Notes under the pieces: model-generated
Database searches by the model: none
Told to the model about the DNA's origin: nothing
What the model saw: the letters and a program-made list of their open reading frames with translations, nothing else
Program-made: the position numbers and the translations under genes
Assembly: GCA_013433145.1 (NCBI GenBank)
Contig: CM024174.1
Coordinates: 12,963,484-13,027,483, forward strand
From: Ascaris suum
Lineage: Eukaryota > Nematoda > Chromadorea > Rhabditida > Ascarididae
Reading direction: 5' to 3'
DNA: 64,000 nucleotides
Shown here: in pieces, positions 37,868 through 50,140 of the stretch
Layout of the letters: every line of letters begins with the position of its first letter
Numbering within the stretch: the first letter of the stretch is position 1

Positions 37868-39186
37868 TTAACACAATTTTCCAACTGCGTAAAGCATGTT
37901 AGTGCCAACCTATGCCTGCAAAGCACAACAACAAACCTAACCGCAATCTGCTCATAATTCGATCTCCTTGCCATAACTGCAATATTCAATTTTTGGAATT
38001 GTAGATTCTTTTTTGCTCACTATAAAGTGGCATTAGCCTAAGTTCGCATGTGGTAGTTACAAATCATTCTGCATTCCACTGTACTAAACAGGGCAACGAA
38101 CTAACAATATTCAACCTCAGCTCAATACCGCAAAGAAATCGACACTGTTTCCACCGGCGTATTTCTTAACTCCATGAATATTGGACGGTAGAATTAAAAC
38201 TTACTGAAAACTGCATAACAGCCACTTCCTTCCTTTTAGTGATAACACTGGGATGGACAGTGGCTAAAAAAAAAAAACACAGAAAGCTGTAACATCAATG
38301 AAAAAAGAAAAAGCGGAAACGAGGTCACAAACGTACCCCTGCGATTTTCCATTGACTCAGCCGACTCCCTTGTGTGGAACTCACTCGGTTGCGACTCGTT
38401 CGACTTGTGCTGCGTGGCTTTATAGAACGCGTTCAATGATCGACTATAGCCCTCGTGGGCTAACCACGCAGCTATAGCACTGTAATTTTGGATGGCTTAT
38501 AACTTTCATGCATCACGTAAAAAGAATAGGAACCAAAAAATGCTGAAATATGCTGAAGTATAAAGCTGCTTTCATCACTTACAAAGAGCACAGGCTTAAA
38601 GCTAAACTGTCACTAAGCTAATGAAAAGAAAAGAAAAAGCCTTCCCGCTGAACAGAGTATGTTTTAAACGCGAAAATGGAAGACGTAAACTAAACGAAGG
38701 TGTTCAGCAGTGAAAGAAAAAGGAGGATACGCCCACAATAAAGGTTAAAAAGCTCACAATGCAACAGTTACAGAGCATCCCAGAATCAAAACAGTTATGG
38801 ACTCTCATAACCAATTAATCAGCAGCTATTAAATCAGAGAAGCCCTCTCCTTCTCCACGTATTATAATAGAAGATATCGCCAGGAGTTCCTAGTGCATTT
38901 TTCTGCCAACTCATTTCTATATTTTATGTAATCCGAAATATTATGAAAAGCTCAGTTGAATGGTATTCTCGTACATTTCGTGAAACATGAAATTACAAGT
39001 ATTTGGGTTACAGATGGCAGCTTGCTTGTCTATCACTTGCTTACGTGAATATTTTAGCAAAACTCAGTATATAAGAATGGGTTGCAGAGTAGGGTTCCCA
39101 CGAATGCAAACGCTTCGATAGCGCCGGCAGACAAAAAAGAAACTTGTGTTCCATCGAGGATAAAGGACTTTTTCTTTCTATTTCAG
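37866..39186. other. non-coding stretch
   Basis: No supported exon or repeat. Confidence 0.35.
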
Positions 39187-39297
39187 AATATGACGCTGGC
39201 TTCTAAAGTGAAGTCCACATCCCTGCAAACTGCTAGATTTTCTCACAACTTCAGGGAAAATTTTAGGGCAGTCTCTGAAACTAACATGCATGAAAAG
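39187..39297 (+). CDS. candidate terminal exon, unknown product
   Basis: TTTCTATTTCAG precedes 37 open codons (NMTLASKVKSTSLQTARFSH...) ending at TAA (39298-39300). The acceptor is good but the exon is short and no family is recognised. Confidence 0.22.
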
Positions 39298-39300
39298 TAA

Positions 39301-42300
39301 TAACTTCCAGCGGCCTAATGAATTCTCCCGAAGGTGGACGCTCACAGAAAAATTCAGTGGGGAAATTGGAAATAATAGACTAGCTGGAGATTTTTCTTGG
39401 AGAATTCGAGCAACTGAATGTCTGAAGGAATTTCTTAATGAAGATTTCAGCGCTTCTGTAATTCAGCAGAAATTATGTGCAGCAACAACGAAGCCGAACT
39501 TGACAAGATCAATTTTCGACGTAGGTAACAGAATTCACTTCCACTTCAACTAACACGCTTACCTGAACTAAAATTTAAAGGGGAAATTTCGTTCTTCAAC
39601 GCTGTATTGCTTTTTTGAAGATTTTACTGCGAAATGAAACCCCAGAAGAGTTCCACAGCAAAAGGAACAAATGACTGCTCGATTAGAAAGCGTATTAGAT
39701 TCGGGAAGGGAATGCTGAAGTCGTTTTGTGTAGACAAGGACAACGCTTGCCTCAACTATCTCAGAAGTCCGATGTATAACACCACTGAAGTGTCCAAGTA
39801 AATTGACAGCTGGCTAATGTAATCAATATACTTTACGTACTAGTCCAACGCATACATTAGTTAACAGAGCAGAAACGGGTTGAGGAGTTTTCTGCAGACA
39901 TCAAAATTCTTCTTTTGCGTTTTAATGTAACGCAATTAGTGAATGCACAAAGAAAGCCGCCGTCCAGGTATATGTTCGCAAATGTAATTAGGTGTATTTG
40001 TTATGTGAGATTAGAGACAGTAGATGTGCTTTATAAAAACAAATGTTGATAGAACGTGCGTCAGTGAATTCAAAAAACTTGAAGGGGAGAGTAGAAACGC
40101 TGACCTGACATGTCTAGGGGATATGCGGAAATCAAAAGGTCCTTGAAGCTGATTTAAGGTTTAAACAAAAACTGAATTTCGAGACCAATTTGCACATCGC
40201 TATTCCTCAATACTTCCATGCTCAGTTACCATTTTCTTTCCTACGAATATGAAAATTCCGAAGCACTTAAGTCCGTCTTTATACAGCTTGGTAAAAAAGC
40301 CCCTGTAACCTTTTCAACCAAACAGTCCATCACCTTCAAAATTTCCATGAATTTATCTCTCGTGAGATTCGCATTTGTGGATTTCAACAATAAAGAGCAT
40401 GTGAAATATTATAAAATTATGGCGAAAACCTACGTAATGATTTCTACGACGGGTTTCTACTTGCACATTTCATCGGAAATGATGAAGTTGAGATGAAATG
40501 CAAGCACTTAAATATCAGAAACGATATGGACAAGCACTGCAACTCAAAAAATAAAAAATAAAAACGCATAACACCAACCGCATACACATTAAAAGGCGGA
40601 TATGAAAAGAAGGCAGCTATAAATACGACCACTTGAAAAGTGTAAAAATCCACTCACTGGTTCATCCAGCTCGTCTTCGCTTGTGGCAATTCCACTCGAT
40701 AAACGCAATCGTATGTGTAAGCAATGGCCCCTTAAAATAGATTATCTAAGTCATACAGCTACATTAGGAATAACAATTACAGTAGTTAACTCCTACTGCA
40801 TGCTCAGGGTTAACTATTCCTCTCGTAATCGCCCACTAAAAGAATCAAACTTTTCAATTAACTTTCACATCAGAATAATAAAATTACGACTGATGCTTGC
40901 GACAAACTTATTCAAGGTCTCTATATAAACATGGTGAGTGAGGGCGGTTAAGGATCCATCTGTCCAAATGCAATGCACAAGCTTATCCCATTCGTAACCA
41001 CAGGTTAACTCCTAGCAGAATCCCCTGTTGTAAGGCCCTGAAAAACAAATGCCCTTCCTTACCATAGGCCCTACCCACAAAAGGACTTACTATCCGCTGC
41101 GAGTTTTAGAAACGCTGAAACTCCCCTACATATAAAAATCCAAATAAACGTAATATCCATCTAAACAGAGTGAAAGCAGAAGAACAAAGCGATGAAAAAC
41201 GTATGCGTTTCTCCCAGCATATATCTCCTCATCAAAAACCGTCAAAAAAAGAACTCCTGGTCTCATAACGTCAACTCAATTAAATGCGGCATCCATTTGT
41301 CACAAAGAGAGGATAAACATGGCATTCAAGTGATCATATCCTATCTACTCGAATATAAGCTCCACCTTCAGCATGAGGTCTGTGTTAGGATAGGACATCA
41401 GAAAAAAGTAGGAGCTTCTATCCAACACAGCCCTTCCCCTAGGAACGCAATATTCAAGAAACCTTCCAAGTAATCCCCTAAAAATGTTAAGATCTCACAC
41501 AGCTACGCAAGATAAATCTTTTATGTAAGCGGGAAGATTTCTCCTGTGCAACCTATAAACTTAGGCAGAAAATTTACGGCCGAGCTTGCTCCTCCCACCA
41601 TTTCTTGAGAACGCAGTGGTGGCATGAAGCCGCAATCAGAATTTCGGTCGTGGCTGCGACCGGGTAGAAAGAACATCGAGAAGGAAGACTGAGGAAGAAA
41701 TAAGACAAAAAATGCTTTTTCCCCCAGAGGCTCTTTTCATCTTCCGATTGAGCTGAGGTATCTAATGGGTCCGGATAATGGGAGAAGAAAATTAGCAGTA
41801 AAATGAGAAAAAGGTTAAAAAATATCGATCTCTTTCTCAACAAAGCTTTTTTGAACTTCGATTCATCTGTCAGCACATCCCAAAGAAACCCTCTGGCGTG
41901 AGTGAAAACTACAGTCTATACATACTTATACTTAATCAAGTAAAAAACCTAGAAAAGTATGCGCTTTCTCCTCCGCCCCCGAAAAATCACCACAAGAACA
42001 AGTCGCTCTGGCCACTCCCTCTTTTCCGAGATGTCTGCTCCAACTTTCGCGAATCATAAGGGTAGGCGAGGGAGCGAGGGCAATGATATATAAAATTTTC
42101 AAACAAAATCCAAGGAGAAATAGCAGAAGCAAACCCTTTACGAAACCTCACTTAAAACTTAGTCGAGTAAGTCTACCTATGCTTAAAAATGGTCAATATT
42201 TAATTTAGTACACATGTAGCAAATAGAAAATAGGTCATTCTTTATGAGCAGTGCATAAAAAACACTTTGACTTTATGCACTTATTATCCTTGATTCGCTT

Positions 42301-43103
42301 GCTGTGCATAACGTTTTTCTCCCGCTAATAAAATATTTTCCTCATATGCAACATGCATCGTGAAAAGCAGTTTTTAATTAGGCTTGTTCACTGCTTACTC
42401 TGAATCTTCGACATACGGATGGCTATAAAATGCAACAAATGCTGTGAATGAGCAAAATGGTAATGCTTCAAGGGTTGTTTATAAATAAACTGAGTCATAT
42501 GAGCTTGTTTATTAGTCTGGGTCTATCATATCTTACAGAAGCGCTAAGAAAGCAAAACGACCCCGAGTTTACTAGTCCGGCGATTGAGCAGCATCCTATA
42601 TGCTGTATTAAGACCAGAAAATGTAGCTATCAGTTACAGCGGCGGGAATGAAGTGGTAGTGGCGCACTGATCAAGAACACTTGAAAGGAACTATAGGGTC
42701 GCACATGCAATACGAGAGAAATTTTCACAGGAATTTCAGAGGAGACAGTGAACAAACATCATCTAGCCTAGTCGTGCTTCCATATACCGTGCAGACGAAA
42801 AAATATTCTGCATGCGACTTGGAGAACAGTACGCAGAGAGCCATTGGATTACTCTTTTAACAGATGAATAGTGCCTGTCCCCCTTCTTTTACAAATTTTC
42901 ACCTATTTTGTCTGTTTTTTTTTCCCTCCTTTTCACATTAACTTTCAGCGAAAGGTTCCTCCTTTTGCGAATTTGGACGCATATTATGCTCCCCATTCCC
43001 AATACAAGCGCGGTGGGAGCAGAGAAGCCTGGGGAGGAGGGTAGCTCGCGTACTGCCATAAGTGGGAAACGAAAAAATCCATAGAAGAGCAAATGAAACA
43101 TAC
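39301..43103. other. mostly non-coding stretch
   Basis: The frames at 40218-40496 and 41192-41473 (+) are the longest, both without domains or clear boundaries. I see no repeat copies. Confidence 0.3.
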
Positions 43104-43235
43104 CTGAATATCTTGCTCGATGTCGTAAATAAAAGGTTTCTGGCCGAGGTTCGTTTCAAGAATTTCCCCGTGCTTCTGGAAGTCCGATCATGGGATATAA
43201 GTCAATAACACTGGCTAGTCCATTGATAGCCGTAT
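43104..43235 (-). pseudogene. SPRY-domain exon (RanBPM/RanBP9-like) with an apparent one-base insertion
   Basis: The 3' part reads KHGEILETNLGQKPFIYDIE then QDIQ and closes at CAG|GTATGT. The NxGQxPFxxDIE motif is the end of SPRY domains of RanBPM (RanBP9/10) type. Directly upstream, in another frame, is AINGLASVIDLYPMIGL, which matches the preceding LYPxxGL motif of the same domain. Removing one C near 43177 would join the two. The break could be a real pseudogene mutation or a sequencing error. A spliced alternative (CTTCCAG acceptor directly before AAGCACGGGG) exists but leaves the LYPMIGL match unexplained. No LisH or CTLH exon was found downstream. Confidence 0.6.
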
Positions 43236-45215
43236 CTTAAAAACATTTAGCCCGTTTGCAATACTCGTTCTTTACCGTCCTTTGAGCAAATCTCACACAA
43301 CACCTACTTCGTGATACACCCAACTTCAGCGAAAAAACTTCCCACTCGACGACGAAATTAGTAGCCGAAAATCTGCAGTGTAACGAAGGGCACCCACCCA
43401 TATTGGCACAGAAACATTACATCTGTCCAGATCAGAAAACTTTGAAAGCGGAAAGAAAGGAAAAAAGAAACATGATTGTCTTCATTAAGCATCCTCCCAC
43501 ACGCTCAAAATGAACGTCTTACTCATTCATATTATCTTCCCCCTTAGAGCTTATATATGGAGGAAAACAACAAAAATTCGAACGTCACCTGCAATGTCGT
43601 CCAAATAAACTATGCACCATTTTCTGCATTAGAACAAGAGTTTTTAGTAAACACAGCGGCTTCATTATTCTCTTCGAGAGTGCGCAACAACTGATCCACC
43701 ATAGCATTGCACCCACTTAGCAAGAGGCCTTGTTGGAAAGCAAACAACCAAGCTAGAAAACGAACGAAGAGACCTTCCCGGAAGAAAAAGAAAACTTGTT
43801 GTGTTCCCTCGAAAATAAACTCCTTAGCGTCTCCCAAGTGCATACCTTCTTCGCAGTACAGTAGCAAAACTGTCTGCTTCTATATAACTCAGTCGCGCAT
43901 TTGCCACAATGGGGCATTCAACTTTAAAGCAAAGAAAAACCGTTCAGCTTTACAGGTACGAAGAAAAGTTTACAAAGTTTTACGTGCTACGTTCCCAAAA
44001 GAAAAGTTTACAGAGGTTTCTAAAAACCGTTCAACTCGGTGTAGCAACGGTCGTAAGCAAAAAAACAGTGCAAGAAATACCACGAAGTCTAGATCTGCAC
44101 TCGAACTCCTAATTTCATAAATTTGATGCCCTCCCACTCATAAGGCAAACGCTACTTCGTCACGCTGCTTTTTAAAGATAGCGCAAGCGTTAATGCCATT
44201 TACACATTAAACGGCGGCGGTAAATGCGTATTACTCACCCAAGTTTACTCCATTTTTCGTGAGAAAATAGATTTCGAAACAAGATTGATCCCACATCCAA
44301 CCGTGTCGTTCGACGAGAATGTTCGTCCATACGGACTGCCACTACCAGACGAGCAAAAAAAGTTACCATCATCACCATGATAACCATAAGAGCACTTGTC
44401 CCATCCTAAATTAAAATTTGGTGAAACTTATTACGACAGCAAAACAAGAACAACTATTTGAAAAAAAAGGTGCAGAATCGAGCACATTTAATTCCTAAGC
44501 TTCTGCAAAGTTCACGTAAATTACTAATAATTGTTGCAATAAATTCCTGCAGCGCATCAATTATATTCAAACTACATTACAATGCAGTGGTGTGCACCTA
44601 CTGGATTAATATCAAAAACTTCGGCCCTTGAGATGTGAATCATCACTCCGAATTTAAGTGTGCCGAGCGCATTGGAGTCCCAGTTATTTCTTAACATCAT
44701 AAAAACTCCGAAATATACTATACTGTCTAATATGTAACACGTGACGAGATCTGGGCGAAACAATACGCAACAGTTCTCAAAGATAACAGTCTAGGCTGGT
44801 ACAGTTCAAAACAGACAGCACTTAAATCAGACCTACAGTGAGGCAATACAGCTTTTCAAATCATTCTTCCGACTGGCTTCTTGAAGGTATGCGAATATTC
44901 GCCTTGCTTTCTCGATGCTATATACCTCCACTTCCCATATCATCGATTCCAAGAAATAAGGCACCATTTTATAAGCTGACTTCCACTACTGTAGTACTAT
45001 TGCGATCAGCTAAACGTGACACCCGTAAAACGATTTAAATCCAAACGATTCGAAACGGCGACTATACATTGCAAACAAACCAAGCATTCTGCAGAATAGG
45101 AGTCGAAGATCGTCCAATCAATCGTCCAGTGAAGATTTCTTTTTTAAACAGAAAAAATCCGCAGAACTTTCCTCGTGAAGAACGCCAAAGTTAATAGAGA
45201 AGAGAAAGTACTCAC
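43236..45215. other. stretch without a firmly supported exon
   Basis: A Lys-rich plus-strand frame (43707-44120) and a minus-strand frame (43610-43867, containing GCNAMVDQLLRTLEENNEAA) overlap. The latter is the more protein-like, but neither has a clear exon structure. Confidence 0.28.
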
Positions 45216-45324
45216 ATGAAGAAAAATGCTTCCGGCGATGAGGTATTGTGTTGTTTTTTGTGGCACCGCACTTCCATTGCGTTTGATAATCGATATACAG
45301 CCACGGTGCAAATTCTTTTGCATA
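45216..45324 (-). CDS. candidate internal exon, possibly NTR/TIMP-like
   Basis: CTTTTTCTTTTGCAG and CAT|GTGAGTAC are both strong sites around 109 bp. One open frame reads MQKNLHRGCISIIKRNGSAV then PQKTTQYLIAGSIFLH; its QYLIAG motif resembles the YLxxG strand of netrin/TIMP (NTR) domains. A second open frame (YAKEFAPWLYIDYQTQWKCG...) cannot be excluded. A consensus donor 165 bp further upstream (CAT|GTAAGT at 45494) suggests another exon whose body lies in or beyond repeat B copy 2. Confidence 0.4.
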
Positions 45325-45507
45325 CTGCAAAAGAAAAAGATGAACACAAGCTCGAATTGATAACTCGAAATTACTATGGAAAGAAAAGAAACAATGAAGA
45401 GAGAAAATACTTCGTTTTGTATGAGGTAATCGAAATAGGGTAGCGAAAAGGAAAGAAGCTACTCCCGCTGAACGAAAGAGATAGGGAGACTTACATGACA
45501 TCCAAAA

Positions 45508-46206
45508 ATGAATCCAAAGAACGCAAATAACTCAATGAAAGAATGGGAAATTTTATGCGGACTAGAACAACTGTCGACGTGAAAAGTTCGGTGCATCATT
45601 CTCAGTGAAAAAAAAGCGAGATAACAAAGCTTATCACTGGGAATATACTAAAACACACTAATTCCGGCAGAATATTAATCAAATTTCCACTCCACAATGG
45701 GCTTACGAAGTGGAGAATTTTCCACAAATCAGAGACGCGGAGAGGGGAGCAGATAAAGAAGGGATGCTGAGGACCCCTTCATAAATCCTAACAAACCGAA
45801 GTCACATAAAACTATACGTCAACAGTGCATTACTTTCGCATACAATGTTCGCAATCTCGAAAACGAATGTTTTAAGAAAACCACTTTGTGCACAATAGTG
45901 CCTCAAACCTCTCAATACGTTTCCCAAATTTCATCGTGTACTATGAAACGAGCAAAAAAAAGCGTCAAATCAGAAAAATTTTAACGTTTGCTCTGTACGT
46001 GCAACGAAATCTGTAACCAAATTTATACTCCCATCATATCCCACCTCATGTCACTATATAACAGTCACTTTACTTCGACCATAAATTGCGATAAAACTCT
46101 AGGCATTAGCGGCGGTATATCAGCGAACAAAGCTTAAAGCTGCCATCAGTGACTGCCAATAAATACGTTAAACCCGCATGCTCCAGGATATTTAAATACC
46201 AGAAAG
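45508..46206. repeat. dispersed repeat B, copy 2
   Basis: Near-identical to 17014-17722 in the same orientation. Its left edge lies 13 bp from a consensus minus-strand donor at 45489-45494. Confidence 0.92.
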
Positions 46207-46896
46207 AACTTGCTCATCGCCAAGTAGATCAGTTCAATGACCTCTGCCACTCCTGATACTGCTAGAATAGCCTGATAGTGATTAGGTCACCCAAGAAACT
46301 TCGAAAGCCCTCTACGAAAGTTGTTTGAAATTTGGCTAGAAAGGACAATGAGGGAAAATGCCAGGAAGGAGCCCAGAAAGTCCTGTTTATTCTGCCCAGA
46401 AAGTACTATGTATAACGACAATCATTCGTTGCAAGCTTCTTTATAACGCATAACACGAGAACTATTGCACCACGGTTCAGAAGGCCACTCTACCACACTG
46501 ATTCTCCTCCGGAGTGTCGATTGCAGCTTGGCGCACAACGCACCACAAGGAAGGGCTTTCTATAGGTCCCTAGTGAAAGCGCCCTCCGTGTGCCGTAATT
46601 GCAGCTTCTGTTTACCAATTATGCGTTTCGTAATAGTCAATTTTTTTACGACTACAGCCACACCTCAAACTGCTTCTTGTTGGTTTCCCTCAAAAGTAAT
46701 GAGCACCTTAAAATCAATGCGTAGACGTCTTATGCTTGTTCATTCACAGGCCGATTTGTCCATAAGCCATGAAATCTATTACCCGTTTTCGTAGATATAT
46801 CTATATTGCAACAAAAAAGCACTTTTTTAAAAAGATCTTCATGTAACCTGTTCCCTTCTCTTCTCTACAACTGCTGAATCACTCCTCCACACTCAC
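46207..46896. other. stretch without supported exon
   Basis: A 109-codon plus-strand frame (46465-46794) is present without domains or clear splice sites. Confidence 0.28.
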
Positions 46897-46942
46897 CTTA
46901 TATCTCTAAATTCTGCTGTAAACTTGTACAACTTGTGCATAA
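46897..46942 (-). CDS. candidate small internal exon
   Basis: ATATACTTTCAG and AAG|GTGAGTG are both near-consensus. Of the three frames only one is open across the 46 bp (MHKLYKFTAEFRDI). Small exons of this size occur in nematode genes. No family can be named from 14 residues. Confidence 0.4.
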
Positions 46943-48332
46943 CTGAAAGTATATGAAAGTGATACAAGCAGTAATGATGGGAGGTAGAACAAACATCTCA
47001 CAGAGCAGAAAGATAAATAATAAGAGTTTTGAGATATGAGAGGCGCAAGAATAGACAGAATGCTCCTCATAACTTCACTGAAGAAAAGAGCACCTCTTCG
47101 CTGAGTCGAGCAGAAGTTTAAAGCAAATCCTATGGAACTCATTTTCTCGCATCCTTCTCGACGTTCAAAAGACACATCGAGGATAAAGAGACAACCAAGC
47201 ACACCAATATTAACATAAGAACGGATCATTTGAGATATTGAGATCATTTGGGATCATTTGAGATATGCCTTTCCACGTAGCACTAGCAATAATTAAATTA
47301 AAAGTCGCTATCCACCTCAACAATAACTTTGACTGCTACGAAGATGGCCGAACAAATATCTGCGAGTTGAATACCTATACCGCCACAAATATCCCCACAA
47401 ATTATTCTCGTCTTCGATTTTCAAATAAACAGCGAGCTAGGCGAATGCGTGATAAGGAACGCATGTCGACTGGTAATCGCTGAGACTGCTAACCAATCAT
47501 ATGTCATTTCAGTGCGAGGGGCGGCGTTTGCTTGGTTTGCTTCAGACAACCATTATAATTGCTTTCATGTTTCGTGCGCTGAGCATAAGTGAGCGGCGTA
47601 TGTGTCGCCGTATGTGAAAGCTCGCCCTGGCCGCGTTCACGAAATTACTGTCCTTTGTGACTGATCAATAAAATGTCCCTGCCCATCGCAACGGACTGAC
47701 CAACGTCTGCACAACGGCGGAGCTTGAAAACTACGATCCGATCCTACGACCATCTCAGAAATACAGGACTGACGTCAAACGAAGTGGAAATTCGAATTCT
47801 AGCTATTTCGTAACAGCTTCATCCATCTATTCGTTCAAATTATTCAAGAAATGATTTAGAAGTCCCTACAAGTGAATTATGCCATCCCATTTTCTTTCGC
47901 CATAAAAGGCAGTTTGTTCACTAGGGGCAGTATAACTCAAGCGAAAGAAAACAGAGGGTTCCGAGTAGTCCGAAACTCGAAAGCCACATTTCGGCTCTTC
48001 TGAACGCCATGTATAACCTGATCTAGCTAGCAGAACTGAGTAGGACGAAGTTGCCTAATTGGCGTTGATATCCTGAAACGATAGCAACTGTTTCGCTATG
48101 TTTCTTCTAATAATGCGCCTCGTCGTCAAGCGCTCATAACAGCGGCGCCTTTTTTAGAGCCATATTCGGCGACCACAACCAACCTTTCTCGTAAGTCCTA
48201 ATTCCCCTATTTTGAACAATGACACATAGAAACGGCAGCGTAGCATTAGCTGTTCGAAGCGCGAAATTGCTGCACCTATGAAGTGAGGTTTGATACGCGA
48301 AAAATATAAAGCATGAGTTGAATGCAACTTAC
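46943..48332. other. stretch without supported exon
   Basis: Contains a hydrophobic minus-strand frame (46906-47247), a GATCATTTGAGATAT tandem duplication at 47224-47264, and an AATAAA at 47669 after a TTTCAG-led plus-strand frame (47512 onward, CEGRRLLGLLQTTII...). None is firmly supported. Confidence 0.25.
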
Positions 48333-48472
48333 GGGACCATAAACGCACACTTGCCTGTTCATCCCCAACCGTACATGGCCGATCGTCGCGTTGCATTTGC
48401 TGCATCTCGAGCAATGCAATGCCCGCAGCAACGTATGCACCTCGTACGGTGCGCTGCTCTTGCAAGTGTCAT
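48333..48472 (-). CDS. candidate exon downstream of the FN3-like exon
   Basis: ATTTTAG and CCC|GTAAGTTG bracket 140 bp. Taking one base from the previous exon gives an open frame DDTCKSSAPYEVHTLLRALH, then CSRCSKCNATIGHVRL. Phase matches the donor at 48881 (G|AT = Asp). SAPYEVHTLLRAL could be the F strand of an FN3 domain; the Cys-rich continuation is unusual for that fold. Another frame is also open over most of it. Confidence 0.38.
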
Positions 48473-48478
48473 CTAAAA

Positions 48479-48513
48479 TTGAAAAAAAAATTGAAAAAAA
48501 ATTGAAAAAAAAA
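48479..48513. repeat. short tandem repeat, three units of ATTGAAAAAAAA
   Basis: On the plus strand AATTGAAAAAAAA-type units of 11-12 bp repeat three times, just upstream of the 48472 acceptor on the minus strand. Confidence 0.9.
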
Positions 48514-48880
48514 GCGTTGCGGAACAAAGGGATTTCAACGGACGAAGGAACACGGGAATGACTGTAATCAGGCTACTGGATGAACAAAGAGAAAACTATG
48601 TGAACCGTGTGAAATAAAAAACACAAGAAATGCCACGATCAGAAATTCTTCCGTGTTCCCTTAACTTCTCTCTCTCCACTCTTCCGTCGCTCCAAAATCG
48701 CCCTCCTCTTGCCCGTCTACATCCTCCTTCCACTCTATTTCCTTCCTCAAATTCTTAAACATTCCTTAGTTTCCTAAACGGACCATCTGCATACAAGACA
48801 GTAGGAAATCTCAACATAAATGTCACCGACCACCATCAAACTGGGGAAATAAGAAGTAGAACTTCGCAGAAAAAGGTGAC

Positions 48881-49040
48881 CTCTTGTGAGCATGCTGTTT
48901 GTTCGCCTTGCGTACTCGACTTCGAATCCGAGTATTGAGCCATGAGATAACTCGTGGCGCGGTTTCATTTGCGCCATGCTCTTCTGGAGTGAGGTGGAGT
49001 CCAAATTCAGTACATCATCCTGAAATGCTGACTTCAAGTC
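48881..49040 (-). CDS. fibronectin type III-like exon
   Basis: AATAAATTTATTTCAG-type acceptor, then 160 bp open in one frame: DSTSLQKSMAQMKPRHELSH then GSILGFEVEYARRTN. The pattern STSLxxS(W)xxPxxxxxxGxILGxEVEY is that of FN3 strands B to C'. The usual Trp is Met here. It ends with one extra base before GTCACC, a weak donor, and joins in phase to 48472. A role in an extracellular adhesion or guidance protein is plausible, but the protein family cannot be set from half a domain. Confidence 0.55.
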
Positions 49041-49728
49041 CTGAAATAAATAAAAACATCCCTGTAGGTATGGCATACTCAGTTGCAGTATTTCATCTAG
49101 AAAGGCCGAAAATTTGAATGTACATGTCATATAAAAATGCGGTACAAGCGGTTTGTTAACAACAGAGATATACCAATCCAAAAAACTGAATCGAGTTCCT
49201 ATCATGAAAGTCTTATTTCAGAATGAGAGCTGCGAAGTGTCGAAAAATAAACAGCTATAGTCGTGGAAAATGTATTTTTCGAAAAAATGATATGCAAACG
49301 CTTGCAGACACCACTCAAAGTACAACGATCGTGGCATATGACCACTACCAATTGCTGCCGGCTTTACAATACTAATCATGCATCGCCTGCCAATCAAATG
49401 GACCGCATCAGCAATCAATGCCTCTATTGCAAAGTTATGCAGGTGACAGCTTTTTTAAAGACCCACATTCTCAAGGTATGACTTGAGTGCAATGTTTTTT
49501 TCTCTACGGATTTCGACTGATTTTTTTTTTCATTCAGGGCATTTGCTACTAGAAGATTTTCAATGAGACAGAAGTGATGCACTTGTGAATTCTGCAATTT
49601 ATTTACCTCCACACCTACTTTCACTGCGATTTGCTCTACTTCCGTTGAAAAGCGCCTTTTTTTGCTGGCAAAGTGGGCCAAGCACAGCATGACAGACTTC
49701 TCCGTTCAAGTGCTTCCAAAAAACTTCA
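49041..49728. other. stretch without supported exon
   Basis: Overlapping frames on both strands. No domain and no paired splice sites. Confidence 0.28.
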
Positions 49729-49824
49729 GTTAATGACAATCCCATTGCGGAAGGGTGGGTATGAGCGGAATTTATCCAATTTCTGCACATCAATTTCCAA
49801 CATAACAGCTAGCCTATCACACTC
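49729..49824 (-). CDS. candidate exon, unknown product
   Basis: ATTGCTTTTAG precedes 32 open codons (ECDRLAVMLEIDVQKLDKFR, then SYPPFRNGIVIN). The same frame continues upstream through one in-frame TAG to another good acceptor (TTATAATTTCAG at about 49868), giving VAEVDAVEETDCF before the stop. The downstream boundary is unclear. A second minus-strand frame (HTHPSAMGLSLTEVFWKHLN) is open over the 3' half. Confidence 0.32.
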
Positions 49825-50088
49825 CTAAAAGCAATCAGTTTCTTCGACCGCATCCACTTCTGCCACTGAAATTATAACAACAAGGTAAACTGGGTGAAGT
49901 AAAGAACGAAGATGAGAAATTCTATTCATTCATTATTCAGTTAAAACATAGGGCAGCACTAGATGGAGAACAGAAGGCCTATTACAGTTGCATGATGACA
50001 GCTGAGGTCATACACTCTTGTGGGCGCTCGAAAACACAAATACCTATGCTGTTGTTTCCGAAGTACCAAATTTGTACGTGCGGAGTTT

Positions 50089-50140
50089 ACCTATCCGACA
50101 GCATACCTATCCGACAACACAAATACCTATCCGACAGCAT
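50089..50140. repeat. minisatellite, three units of ACCTATCCGACA...
   Basis: Units at 50089-50104, 50105-50124 and 50125-50140. It is flanked by direct repeats of GTACCAAATTTG...TACGTGCGGAGTTT (from 50063 and from 50159). Confidence 0.93.

Noticed and set aside
43707..44120. 137-codon Lys/Ser-rich plus-strand frame
   Set aside because: A-rich composition gives such frames; no domain and no clear boundaries. The overlapping minus frame is equally likely.
49729..49793. HTHPSAMGLSL on the minus strand, resembling the JAMM metalloprotease motif
   Set aside because: Spacing to the Ser and acidic residue is off by one, the rest of the MPN domain is missing and an alternative frame is equally open.
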